Positions 1 through 7,487 of a stretch of 64,000 bases of DNA are shown here, piece by piece. The notes beneath the pieces are model-generated. The model was given only the letters and a program-made list of their open reading frames with translations, did not search any database and had not been told where the DNA came from. Within the stretch, counting starts at the first letter, position 1. Each line of letters opens with the position of its first letter. Both the position numbers and the translations under genes were made by a program. The DNA is from Actinobacteria bacterium OV320 (GTDB taxonomy: Bacteria > Actinomycetota > Actinomycetes > Streptomycetales > Streptomycetaceae), in contig LJCX01000031.1 in the NCBI GenBank assembly GCA_001298545.1, forward strand, positions 124,001 through 188,000, read 5' to 3'.

Positions 1-516
1 GACGACGGTCGCGCCCGCGTTCTTGGCGTACTGCACCAGGAGCGTGCCGATACCGCCGGCGGCCGCGGTGACGACGGCGACGGACGCGGGCCCGAGCTCG
101 GCGAACTGGAGGATCCCCAGCGCCGTACGGCCGGTGCCGATCATGGCGACGGCCTGGGCGGGGTCCAGGTTCGGCGGGATCTCGTGCACACGGTCGAGGT
201 CGGTGACGGCGCGTTCGGCGTACCCGCCGGGCGCGAAGCCGAGATGGGCGACGACGCGCCTGCCGAGCCAGTGGTCGGGGGTGCCCTCGCCGACCGCCTC
301 GACCACGCCGGCGATCTCCCGGCCGGGGATCGTGGGGAGGGCCGTCGGCGTGGGGGCGGGGCCCTGGTGGCCCTCACGCAGGGCGGTGTCCAGGAGGTGG
401 ACGCCCACGGCCTCGACGGCGACACGGACCTGGCCGGGGCCGGGCACCGGGTCGGCGACCTCCTCGTAGCGGAGGTTCTCGGCGGGACCGAAGGCGTGGA
501 GACGGATGGCGTGCAT
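1..516 (-). CDS. NADPH:quinone reductase / zinc-type alcohol dehydrogenase-like protein, C-terminus off the left edge
   Basis: Only the first 172 residues are in the window; the gene reads leftward off the edge. The N-terminal GroES-like domain has the family's IPGREIAGVVEAVG stretch (about residue 60) and a GGYAE stretch (about 95). A Rossmann nucleotide-binding motif, AAAGGIGTLL, lies near residue 155. The zinc ligands of true alcohol dehydrogenases are not apparent, which fits a quinone oxidoreductase that uses NADPH to reduce quinones in the cytosol. Start is the ATG at 516. A SoxR-like box lies about 110 bases upstream, so control by redox-active compounds is inferred. I recall that S. 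coelicolor SCO4266, a SoxR target, is this kind of protein; orthology is an inference. Confidence 0.85.
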   Translation of the reverse strand, partial: MHAIRLHAFGPAENLRYEEVADPVPGPGQVRVAVEAVGVHLLDTALREGHQGPAPTPTALPTIPGREIAGVVEAVGEGTPDHWLGRRVVAHLGFAPGGYAERAVTDLDRVHEIPPNLDPAQAVAMIGTGRTALGILQFAELGPASVAVVTAAAGGIGTLLVQYAKNAGATVV

Positions 517-626
517 GGTGATCCCCCGTGGGTCGTGGGTGGTGAGTGGTGGGTCGTGGGGCGTGGGTGGCGGGTGAGGAGCGGTGGGTCGGGGACGGGC
601 CGTTGCCCGACTGCTCCCACCCTTCA

Positions 627-646
627 ACCTGAACCTTGCTTGAGGT
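627..646 (-). promoter_or_regulatory. SoxR-like box with long-spacer promoter
   Basis: The 20-base palindrome ACCTGAACCTTGCTTGAGGT matches the SoxR box pattern (ACCTCAA...TTGAGGT), with arms agreeing at 6 of 8 positions. On the minus strand it sits between TTGACC and AAGGGT with a 19-base spacer, the stretched spacing typical of MerR-family activation. It faces the quinone reductase gene. The sequence pattern is seen; SoxR control is inferred. Confidence 0.6.
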
Positions 647-763
647 CAAGGACTTTCCGGCTGCCGGGGAGATGAGGGGAGGGGAGAGGCAGGGATGGGA
701 GGGGACGGAGGGGAGGGGACGGAGGGGAGGGGGGCAGGGGGATTGTCAGTGGTGGGGTGCAGC

Positions 764-1489
764 ATGGGGGGCATGGCGAGGACTGGGACCGGGAGAACCG
801 GCAGGGCCGGCGGCGGCACCGGCGGCAGGGCCGCTGCGGCGGTGAAGGGTGCGCGGCGTCCGGAGGTGCGGCTGCCGCCGCTCGAGCCGTACGGGGGCGG
901 GGAGCTGGAGCCCGACGGCGACCACGACGGCGTGGAGTTCCGCGAGCTGGACCTCGCAGGGCAGGACGGCGGGGGCGCCCGCTTCATGGACTGCGCCCTG
1001 ACGGGCTGTGCGCTGGACGAGACACGGCTGCGCCACACCCGCTTCCTCGACTCGGTCCTCACCGGCATCCGGGGCGTCGGCACCGACCTGGCGGAGGCGA
1101 CCCTGCGCGATGTGGAGCTGCTCGACGCCCGCCTGGGCGGCACCCAGTTGCACGGCGCCGTCCTGGAACGGGTCGTGATCCGCGGTGGCAAGATCGACTA
1201 CCTGAACCTGCGGCAGGCGCGGCTGCGGGACGTGGTCTTCGAGTCGTGCGTCCTGGTGGAGCCGGACTTCGGCGGCGCCCGCCTGGAGCGGGTCGAGTTC
1301 GTCGACTGTGCCCTGAAGTCCGCCGACTTCACCGCGGCGACCCTGGCCGACGTGGACCTGCGCGGAGCGGTGGAACTGGGCCTCGCGGGCGGCGTGGACC
1401 GGCTGTCCGGCGCGGTGATCAGCGCGGCCCAACTGCTGGATCTGGCACCCGTGCTGGCTGCCGAGCTGGGGCTCAGGGTGGAGGGCTAG
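764..1489 (+). CDS. pentapeptide-repeat protein
   Basis: The 241-residue product has a low-complexity Gly/Arg/Ala leader (about 1-45) and then successive five-residue repeats with a central Leu or Phe, for example LDLAG, ARFMD, TRLRH, TDLAE, ADFTA and VDLRG, running from about residue 60 to 215. Such repeats fold as a right-handed quadrilateral beta-helix. Their roles are mostly unknown; some members mimic DNA and protect gyrase. The start is chosen at ATG 764 because a GGGG stretch lies about 7 bases upstream; ATG 773 is an alternative. No signal peptide or membrane span is seen, so a cytosolic location is likely. Confidence 0.8.
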   Translation: MGGMARTGTGRTGRAGGGTGGRAAAAVKGARRPEVRLPPLEPYGGGELEPDGDHDGVEFRELDLAGQDGGGARFMDCALTGCALDETRLRHTRFLDSVLTGIRGVGTDLAEATLRDVELLDARLGGTQLHGAVLERVVIRGGKIDYLNLRQARLRDVVFESCVLVEPDFGGARLERVEFVDCALKSADFTAATLADVDLRGAVELGLAGGVDRLSGAVISAAQLLDLAPVLAAELGLRVEG

Positions 1490-1501
1490 GGCGGGCCCGG
1501 T

Positions 1502-2002
1502 CTAGCGCACCCGGGGGAAGCGGGCCTGCAAGGTCCAGATCGCCGGGTTCTCGGCCAGGTCCTCATGCAGGTCGCTCAGGTCGGCGAGGAGGTCGTGCAG
1601 GAAGTCGCGGGCCTCGCGGCGCAGTTCGGCGTGGGAGAAGGTGAGCGGGGGCTCCTCCGTCGGCATCCAGTCGGCCGTGATGTCCACCCAGCCGAAGCGG
1701 CGCTCGAACAGCATGCAGTCGGTGGACTCGGTGAAGTCCAGTTCCGCGTACTGCGGGCGGGAGGCGCGGGAGCCCGCCGGGTCCTGGTCGATCAGCTCCA
1801 CGATGTCGCACAGCGCCCACGCAAAGTCCAGTACCGGCACCCATCCCCAGGCTGTGGACACCTCACGGTCCGCCTTGGTGTCGGCGAGGTAGACATCGCC
1901 GCAGAACAGGTCGTGGCGGAGGCTGTGGACGTCCGCGCGCCGGTAGTCCTTCTGCGGCGGGTCCGGGAAGCGGTTGGAGAGGGCGTAGCCGATGTCGAGC
2001 AC
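1502..2002 (-). CDS. conserved hypothetical protein
   Basis: I do not recognise a family with certainty. The product is about 166 acidic residues, rich in Trp and Phe, with no signal peptide or membrane segment. The central stretch (GDVYLADTKADREVSTAWGW and after) alternates hydrophobic residues like a beta fold; the C-terminal third (HAELRREARDFLHDLLADL) is helical. The start is uncertain. The frame is open upstream to an ATG at 2062 that would overlap the divergent peptidase start, and the GTG at 2002 is only a conservative choice. No shine-dalgarno sequence decides between them. Confidence 0.5.
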   Translation of the reverse strand: MLDIGYALSNRFPDPPQKDYRRADVHSLRHDLFCGDVYLADTKADREVSTAWGWVPVLDFAWALCDIVELIDQDPAGSRASRPQYAELDFTESTDCMLFERRFGWVDITADWMPTEEPPLTFSHAELRREARDFLHDLLADLSDLHEDLAENPAIWTLQARFPRVR

Positions 2003-2060
2003 GTAGGCGATGGTGTCACGCCCCCGCGCCGGGGCCGGTCTTCCCCATAGGATCACTGAC

Positions 2061-3488
2061 ATGTCCCGATCCGTGCGTCTTGTCCCGGCGATGGCCACCG
2101 CGGCGCTCCTGCTCGCCCTGACCGCGTGCGACGACGAGGGGGCGCCGGACACCTCGGGCGCCCGGGCCCGGGACGTCTCGGGTGCCCCGGGCGTCGGCGA
2201 TCCGTACTTCCCGAAGGCGGGCAACGGCGGCTACGACGTCTCCCACTACGGCCTCACCCTCGCCTACACCCCCGACGGCAACCGGCTCACCGGCACCGCC
2301 GTCGTCACCGCCCGTGCGACCGAGGACCTCGCCGCCTTCGACCTGGACCTCGCGGGCATGAAGGTCGAGGAGGTGACCGTCGGGGGCGACACGGCCGGTT
2401 TCCGCCGGGACGGCTCGGAGCTGATCGTCCGGCCGCCCGGCGCCCTGTCCGCCGGGGAGACCTTCGAGGTCCGGGTCCGCTACTCCGGCAGCCCGCGGAC
2501 GATCACCGACCCGGACGGCTCGAAGGAGGGCTGGCTGCGCACCGCGGACGGAGCGCTCGCCCTCGGTGAGCCGACCGGTTCCATGGCCTGGTTCCCCGGC
2601 AACCACCACCCCTCCGACAAGGCGTCGTACGACATCGCCGTCACCGTCCCGAAGGGCCTGACGGCCGTCTCCAACGGCGAGTTGCGCAGTGCGAGGACGG
2701 CGGACGACGGCCGCACGACCTTCACCTGGCACACGGCCGAGCCGATGGCGAGCTATGTGGCGACCCTCGCGATCGGCCGCTACACCGTCACCCGCTCCGC
2801 GACCGGGGGCGGGCTGCCGGTGTACGTCGCCGTGGACCCGTCCCAGGTGACCGCGAGCCGCGAGGTGCTCGCCCGGCTCCCCGAGGTCATGGAATGGGCG
2901 GAGGACAACTTCGGCCCCTACCCGTTCTCCTCCACCGGCGCGATCGTCGACCGCCCCGAGGACGTCGAATACGCCCTGGAGACCCAGAACCGTCCCGTCT
3001 ACCCCGGCGCCCCGGACACCGCGACCCTCGTCCACGAGACCGCCCACCAGTGGTTCGGCGACTCCGTCACGCCGAAGAGCTGGCAGGACATGTGGCTCAA
3101 CGAGGGCCTGGCGACCTACGCCGAGTGGCTGTGGACGGAGGACGAGGGCGGCGCCACGACGGAGGAGACCTTCACGGAGCTGTACGACCACGGCGAGGAC
3201 GAGTACGAGGACCTGTGGGCGTTCCCGCCCGCGAAGCCGACGAGCGCGGCACACGTCTCCGACACCCCCGTCTACCAGCGCGGCGCGATGGTGATCCACC
3301 GCATCCGGCAGGCCGTCGGCGACGACACCTTCTACGACATCGTCCAGGGCTGGGCCGCCGCCCACCGCCACGGCGGCGCCGACACCGACGACTTCACGGC
3401 GTTCGTGGAGAAGCAGGCGCCGGACGAGGACTTCGACGAGATCTGGGCGGACTGGCTGTACGGGGAGGGCAAGCCCGCCCGCCCGTGA
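2061..3488 (+). CDS. M1-family zinc aminopeptidase, lipoprotein
   Basis: The 475-residue protein starts with a lipoprotein signal ending in LTAC, with Cys23 as the lipidation site, so it should be anchored outside the membrane. The gluzincin signature is complete: HETAH at 325-329 supplies two zinc histidines and the catalytic Glu, and NEG at 347-349 supplies the third ligand (Glu348) 18 residues after His329. The N-terminal half has the beta-sandwich of the M1 family. It is shorter than full-size PepN and lacks the large C-terminal helical domain. The likely role is trimming extracellular peptides. The ATG at 2061 abuts the opposing reading frame, so the two genes share a very short promoter region. 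Confidence 0.9.
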   Translation: MSRSVRLVPAMATAALLLALTACDDEGAPDTSGARARDVSGAPGVGDPYFPKAGNGGYDVSHYGLTLAYTPDGNRLTGTAVVTARATEDLAAFDLDLAGMKVEEVTVGGDTAGFRRDGSELIVRPPGALSAGETFEVRVRYSGSPRTITDPDGSKEGWLRTADGALALGEPTGSMAWFPGNHHPSDKASYDIAVTVPKGLTAVSNGELRSARTADDGRTTFTWHTAEPMASYVATLAIGRYTVTRSATGGGLPVYVAVDPSQVTASREVLARLPEVMEWAEDNFGPYPFSSTGAIVDRPEDVEYALETQNRPVYPGAPDTATLVHETAHQWFGDSVTPKSWQDMWLNEGLATYAEWLWTEDEGGATTEETFTELYDHGEDEYEDLWAFPPAKPTSAAHVSDTPVYQRGAMVIHRIRQAVGDDTFYDIVQGWAAAHRHGGADTDDFTAFVEKQAPDEDFDEIWADWLYGEGKPARP

Positions 3489-3492
3489 GCCG

Positions 3493-4476
3493 TCACGCCG
3501 GTCCCGGACGACGGTGGCCGCTCTCCGCCTCCCACGCGTCGAGCAGCGGGGCGAGACCGGGCGGCCACACCGGCTCCGCCTCCCTCGTGAGCTCCTCGCG
3601 CGTCCACCAGCGCCAGCCGAGGATGCCGTCCGTGGCGTGGGAGGCCGCGAGGCCGGGCCCGCCGGGTTCGCGACGCGGGCCGGGGCAGACGTAGATGTGC
3701 TCGTGCTGGGTCACGAGGATGCCCATGCGGGTGAAGTCGTGTTCCCAGGTGCACAGCAGGGGGCCCGGTTCCAGGTCCGCCCACCCGGTCTCCTCGCGCA
3801 GTTCGCGCAGCGCCCCCTCGCGCGGCGACTCGCCCTCCTCCAGGCCGCCGCCGGGCAGTGCCCAGTGCATGCCGGCGTCGGCGTTGTGGTACCGGAAGAG
3901 GAGGACGGCGCCCTGCGGATCTACGACGGCGACCCGGCCCGCGCGGCGGGACCTGCGCAGGGGCTTGCGCAACACGGCGCACGGACGGCCGAGTTGGAGG
4001 TCGGGCCGGTGCCCGATGACCCGGTAGCCGAGGGCGGTCCAGAAGGCGAGCCCCTCGGGGTTGGCGTCGAGCACGGCGAGCCGCAGGGCATCGCGGCCGG
4101 CCTCCCGGAAGCGGTCCTCGACCTGCCGGACGATCCGCCCGCCGTGGCCCTGCCCCTGCACGGCCGCGTCCACCATCAGCAATCCGACCCACGGATCGGG
4201 ATCGGCCGGGTCCGGATGCCGGTCGAGGGTGACCACGACCCCGACCAGCCGCCCCTGACTGCGGGCGAGCAGCACCTCCACCCCCTCGTGCGCCAACTCC
4301 CGCGCGAGCGCAGCCGCCACCTGCTCCGGCCGGATGTCGTCCGGATCCGGGAAGTCACCGCTGAGGGCGTGGAACGCGTGCTGGGAGGCGTAGAGCGCGG
4401 TGAGTTCGGTGAGCAGGGGAGCGGGGATGTCGTGGTCGGGGGTGAGGGGGAGGGGGTCGAGAAGCATGGGAAGCAC
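3493..4476 (-). CDS. GNAT acetyltransferase fused to NUDIX hydrolase
   Basis: The 327-residue product has two domains. Residues about 20-175 look like a GNAT N-acetyltransferase, with the acetyl-CoA loop near VQGQGHGGRIV and the closing motif EGLAFWTALGYRVIG. Residues about 180-315 are a NUDIX domain with a full box, GGGLEEGESPREGAL followed by RELREETG, which binds the metal for pyrophosphate-bond cleavage. The substrates of either half are unknown. ATG 4476 is used; ATG 4467 would remove three residues. The gene ends four bases after the convergent peptidase gene, so the two may share termination. Confidence 0.85.
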   Translation of the reverse strand: MLPMLLDPLPLTPDHDIPAPLLTELTALYASQHAFHALSGDFPDPDDIRPEQVAAALARELAHEGVEVLLARSQGRLVGVVVTLDRHPDPADPDPWVGLLMVDAAVQGQGHGGRIVRQVEDRFREAGRDALRLAVLDANPEGLAFWTALGYRVIGHRPDLQLGRPCAVLRKPLRRSRRAGRVAVVDPQGAVLLFRYHNADAGMHWALPGGGLEEGESPREGALRELREETGWADLEPGPLLCTWEHDFTRMGILVTQHEHIYVCPGPRREPGGPGLAASHATDGILGWRWWTREELTREAEPVWPPGLAPLLDAWEAESGHRRPGPA

Positions 4477-4526
4477 GCTAGTCGGCGAAAGTCGGCGAGC
4501 CCGGTCCGACGGGTCCCCCGTCGCCT

Positions 4527-4553
4527 TGTCACATCCCCGGGCCCGGCGGTGTC
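4527..4553 (+). promoter_or_regulatory. ECF41-type promoter upstream of the CMD-sigma operon
   Basis: TGTCACA at 4527-4533 is followed by exactly 16 bases and then TGTC at 4550-4553. The ECF41 consensus I recall is TGTCACA, 16 bases, CGTC, so one position differs. It lies 74 bases before the carboxymuconolactone decarboxylase-like gene whose downstream partner is an ECF41 sigma factor. This supports autoregulation. Confidence 0.7.
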
Positions 4554-4626
4554 TTCATGCCGACCACGTTGTGCGGGCCGAGCGGGCCGCACCGGCCGAA
4601 GCGGCCACCGAGACAGGGAGAACACC

Positions 4627-5205
4627 GTGACACCACGTATGCCGAAGGCGGAGCTTCCCACCGAGTTGAAGGAGAACCTGATCAAGCAGTTCGGCGCACT
4701 GCCCGAGCCCGTGGAGGTGGGGTTCAACAACCCCGCGGTCGCCATGGCCACCTTGGAGTTCGGGGCGAAGGCGGCTGAGTGGGACACGGCCGACGAGAGC
4801 CTCAAGACCTTCGCTCACATGGCCGTCGCGGCGCAGGTCGGCTGTAGCTGGTGCCTCGACGTCAACTACTTCGCGGCGCTGAACCGCAACCTGGACCTGG
4901 TCAAGGCGAGCCAGGTGCCGCGCTGGCGGGAGGCGGACGTGTTCACGCCGCTGGAGCGGGACGTGCTGGAGTACGCCGAGGCGATGACGAACACGCCGCC
5001 GACCGTCACCGACGAGCTGTCCGCGCGCCTGCTCGACCGGCTCGGCCGGGCGGCGCTGGTCGAGATCACCGTGCTCATCGGCTTCGCCAACCTGTCGGCC
5101 AGGACCAACGCGGCGCAGGGGATCACCTCGCAGGGCTACTCGGACGCGTGCGGCATCCCGCTGGCCGCGGGCCCCGGGCAGTCCCCGGTGGCGTCCACGG
5201 CATGA
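4627..5205 (+). CDS. carboxymuconolactone decarboxylase-family protein (ECF41 partner)
   Basis: The 192-residue protein belongs to the CMD/AhpD family. The redox-type motif CSWC is at residues 73-76, but the histidine usually found four residues after the second Cys is replaced by Asn80, so a standard AhpD peroxidase mechanism is doubtful. The start is GTG 4627, supported by GGGAGA just upstream. Its stop overlaps the next start in ATGA, so it is translationally coupled to an ECF41 sigma factor. ECF41 sigmas are typically encoded next to carboxymuconolactone decarboxylase, oxidoreductase or epimerase (COE) genes that they transcribe, and this pair fits that rule. The physiological substrate is unknown. 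Confidence 0.85.
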   Translation: MTPRMPKAELPTELKENLIKQFGALPEPVEVGFNNPAVAMATLEFGAKAAEWDTADESLKTFAHMAVAAQVGCSWCLDVNYFAALNRNLDLVKASQVPRWREADVFTPLERDVLEYAEAMTNTPPTVTDELSARLLDRLGRAALVEITVLIGFANLSARTNAAQGITSQGYSDACGIPLAAGPGQSPVASTA

Positions 5206-6071
5206 CCGGGGCCCCTTTCGTCGCCCACCGCAGCCTGCTGTTCACGGTCGCCTACGAGATGCTCGGGTCGGCGGCCGACGCCGAGGACGTGCTTCAGGAG
5301 TCCTGGCTGCGGTGGGCCGAGGTGGACCACGCCCAGGTGCGTGACCCGCGGGCGTACCTCGTCCGCATCGTCACGCGGCAGGCCCTCAACCGGCTGCGCG
5401 CGTTGTCGCGCAGCCGGGAGGACTACGTGGGCGAGTGGCTGCCGGAGCCGCTGCTGACCAGCCCCGACGTCGCCGAGGACGTCGAACTGGCGGAGAGCGT
5501 CTCGATCGCGATGCTGACCGTGCTGGAGACGCTCGGGCCGACGGAGCGGGCGGTGTTCGTGCTGCGTGAGGTCTTCGACCTGCCGTACGGCGAGATCGCC
5601 GGGGCGACGGGCAAGTCCGCGGCCGCGGTGCGCCAGATCGCGCGGCGGGCCCGCGAGCACGTGGCGGCCCGGCGGCCGCGGATGCGGGTGAGCCGGGCGG
5701 AGCAGCGGGCCGTGACGGAGCGGTTCCTGGCCTCGCTGCGCACCGGGCGGTTGCAGGAGCTGATGGAGGTCCTGGCGCCGGACGTGGTGATGATCGCCGA
5801 CGGCGGTGGGATCGCGGCGGCGGCGCTGGCTCCGGTGTGTGGCGCCGCGCGGGTGGCGGCGGTGCTCGCGCGCGCGAACCAGCTGGTGGCGGGAGCCTGC
5901 GAGACGACGACCGTGTGGCTCAACGGCGCGCCCGCGGGCCGGATCGACATCGACGGCGAGCCGACCGCGGTGAGTGTCGTGGTGGAGAACGGCCTGGTCA
6001 CCCGGGTCTATCTGATGAGGAACCCGCGGAAACTGACCCGGCTGGACGAACCGGCCGAACTCGCCAGGTAG
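5202..6071 (+). CDS. ECF41-group RNA polymerase sigma factor
   Basis: The 289-residue product has a sigma region 2 (about 5-75, with EDVLQESWLRW), a region 4 helix-turn-helix (about 105-160) and a fused C-terminal SnoaL-like domain (about 165-285). Group hallmarks are present in variant form: ADGGG in the SnoaL-like part, and NPRKL near the end where the consensus is NPDKL. In this group the fused domain replaces a separate anti-sigma factor and tunes activity. It overlaps the CMD gene by four bases and a matching promoter lies upstream of that gene, which suggests a self-activating operon. The inducing signal is not visible. Confidence 0.88.
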   Translation: MTGAPFVAHRSLLFTVAYEMLGSAADAEDVLQESWLRWAEVDHAQVRDPRAYLVRIVTRQALNRLRALSRSREDYVGEWLPEPLLTSPDVAEDVELAESVSIAMLTVLETLGPTERAVFVLREVFDLPYGEIAGATGKSAAAVRQIARRAREHVAARRPRMRVSRAEQRAVTERFLASLRTGRLQELMEVLAPDVVMIADGGGIAAAALAPVCGAARVAAVLARANQLVAGACETTTVWLNGAPAGRIDIDGEPTAVSVVVENGLVTRVYLMRNPRKLTRLDEPAELAR

Positions 6072-6076
6072 GCCGC

Positions 6077-6105
6077 GGAGCCCCCGGCCTGGTGGCCGAG
6101 GGCTC
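6077..6105. terminator. bidirectional hairpin terminator
   Basis: Arms GGAGCCCCCGGCC and GGCCGAGGGCTCC pair almost perfectly around a 3-base loop, between the convergent ECF41 and terD genes. Confidence 0.75.
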
Positions 6106-6142
6106 CGATGAGGCGTGCGCGTGGGCGCGGTACCCCGGAAAC

Positions 6143-6718
6143 TCAGACGCTGACGCCGAAGTCCTGGGCGATGCCCACGAGGCCCGAGGCGTAGCCCTGG
6201 CCGACGGCGCGGAACTTCCACTCCGCGCCGTTGCGGTAGAGCTCGCCGAAGACCATGGCCGTCTCGGTGGCCGCGTCCTCCGAGAGGTCGTAGCGGGCGA
6301 TCTCGGCGCCGCCGGCCTGGTTGACGATACGGATGTAGGCGTTGCGGACCTGGCCGAAGTTCTGCGAGCGGTTCTCCGCGTCGTAGATCGAGACCGGGAA
6401 GACGATCTTGTCGATGTCGGCCGGGAGACCGGCCAGGTTGACGTTGATCGCCTCGTCGTCGCCCGCGCCCTCGCCGGTGCGGTTGTCGCCGGTGTGGACG
6501 ATGGTCTGGTCCGGCGTCTGCTTGTTGTTGAAGAAGACGAAGTGACCGTCGGAGTAGACCTTGCCCTGGGGGTTGACCGCGATCGCCGAGGCGTCGAGGT
6601 CGAAGTCCGTGCCGGTGGTGGTGCGGACGTCCCAGCCGAGGCCCACGGTGACGGCGGTCAGGCCCGGAGCCTCCTTGGTGAGCGAGACGTTGCCACCCTT
6701 GGACAGGCTTACAGCCAT
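6143..6718 (-). CDS. terD: TerD-family protein
   Basis: The 191-residue product matches the TerD family along its whole length: N-terminal MAVSLSKGGNVSLTKEAPGL, then the calcium-binding acidic segment DFDLDASAIAV, and the FFNNKQ and GDNRTGEG blocks. TerD proteins are cytosolic calcium-binding stress proteins named from tellurite resistance operons. In Streptomyces several paralogues exist and the natural role is not settled. A GGAAGG ribosome site precedes ATG 6718. The 190-base leader region carries three copies of CTTCGTACGG-like sequence that could be regulatory. Whether this is terD itself or one of the paralogues cannot be told from sequence alone. Confidence 0.9.
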   Translation of the reverse strand: MAVSLSKGGNVSLTKEAPGLTAVTVGLGWDVRTTTGTDFDLDASAIAVNPQGKVYSDGHFVFFNNKQTPDQTIVHTGDNRTGEGAGDDEAINVNLAGLPADIDKIVFPVSIYDAENRSQNFGQVRNAYIRIVNQAGGAEIARYDLSEDAATETAMVFGELYRNGAEWKFRAVGQGYASGLVGIAQDFGVSV

Positions 6719-6738
6719 GGTTGGGAGTCCTTCCCTCG

Positions 6739-6780
6739 TTGCGTACGGCTTCGTACGGGGCTTCGTACGGGCACGAAGCT
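6739..6780. repeat. short direct repeats upstream of terD
   Basis: The core GTACGG occurs three times (CGTACGGCTT, CGTACGGGGC, CGTACGGGCA) at a spacing of 11-13 bases, just upstream of the terD start. This may be an operator or promoter-proximal repeat; function unknown. Confidence 0.4.
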
Positions 6781-6911
6781 ACAGCTATCCCTATGAACGC
6801 AGCGAAGGGTGCTCAAGGTTCCCCGCCACTCCGCGTTTCTTTACTTTCTTTACCAAGGTGGCCTGCTGCGGGTTCCGGGGACCGGTGATATTCGCGTGAC
6901 GTGGGGACGCC

Positions 6912-7361
6912 ATGAGCGGGAACATGGTCGGCATGTCTGGTCCCTATGTCGTCCGCGGCTCCGTCTCGCTTCCCGAGCCCGAGCTCATGTGGCGTTTCTC
7001 GCGGTCTTCGGGGCCGGGCGGGCAGCACGTCAACACCAGTGACTCGCAGGTGGAGCTCCGCTTCGATGTCGCGGGCACCGAGGCGCTGCCCGAGGTGTGG
7101 AAGGCGCGGGCGCTCGAGCGGCTGGCCGGCCGGCTCGTCGACGGCGTCGTCACCGTCCGCGCCTCCGAGCACCGCTCCCAGTGGCGCAACCGTGAGACCG
7201 CCGCCGTACGTCTCGCCGCCCTCCTCGCCGAGGCCACCGCCCCGCCGCCCAAGCCGCGCCGGCCGACCCGGATCCCGCGCGGGATCAACGAGCGCCGGCT
7301 GCGGGAGAAGAAGCAGCGCTCGCAGACGAAGCGGGGCCGGAACGGGCGAGACTGGGGCTGA
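6912..7361 (+). CDS. arfB: ArfB-like peptidyl-tRNA hydrolase (ribosome rescue)
   Basis: The 149-residue protein has the class I release-factor GGQ motif at 36-38 within RSSGPGGQHVN, but lacks the codon-recognition domains of RF1/RF2. The C-terminus is strongly basic (REKKQRSQTKRGRNGR), as in ArfB/YaeJ, where this tail enters the empty mRNA channel of stalled ribosomes. It should release nascent chains from ribosomes lacking a stop codon. ATG 6912 is chosen because GGGG lies 5 bases upstream; ATG 6933 is an alternative that also retains the whole domain. Confidence 0.9.
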   Translation: MSGNMVGMSGPYVVRGSVSLPEPELMWRFSRSSGPGGQHVNTSDSQVELRFDVAGTEALPEVWKARALERLAGRLVDGVVTVRASEHRSQWRNRETAAVRLAALLAEATAPPPKPRRPTRIPRGINERRLREKKQRSQTKRGRNGRDWG

Positions 7362-7419
7362 CCGGACGGGATCGTTCCTGACTGGTACTGATCGAATTTC
7401 CCGGCACCTTGCGTGCGTG

Positions 7420-7446
7420 TGTCACATCTCGGGCGCGACATCCGTC
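7420..7446 (+). promoter_or_regulatory. ECF41-type promoter upstream of the second sigma factor gene
   Basis: TGTCACA at 7420-7426, exactly 16 bases, then CGTC at 7443-7446. This is a full match to the recalled ECF41 consensus, 41 bases before the sigma gene. Confidence 0.75.
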
Positions 7447-7487
7447 AGTTACATGACAGTCAATCGCGACCAGGGATGTGACGAACG

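Noticed and set aside
2016..3371. Long minus-strand open frame of 451 codons opposite the M1 peptidase
   Set aside because: It is a shadow of the high-G+C coding strand: no family motifs, and the plus frame has a complete zinc protease signature.
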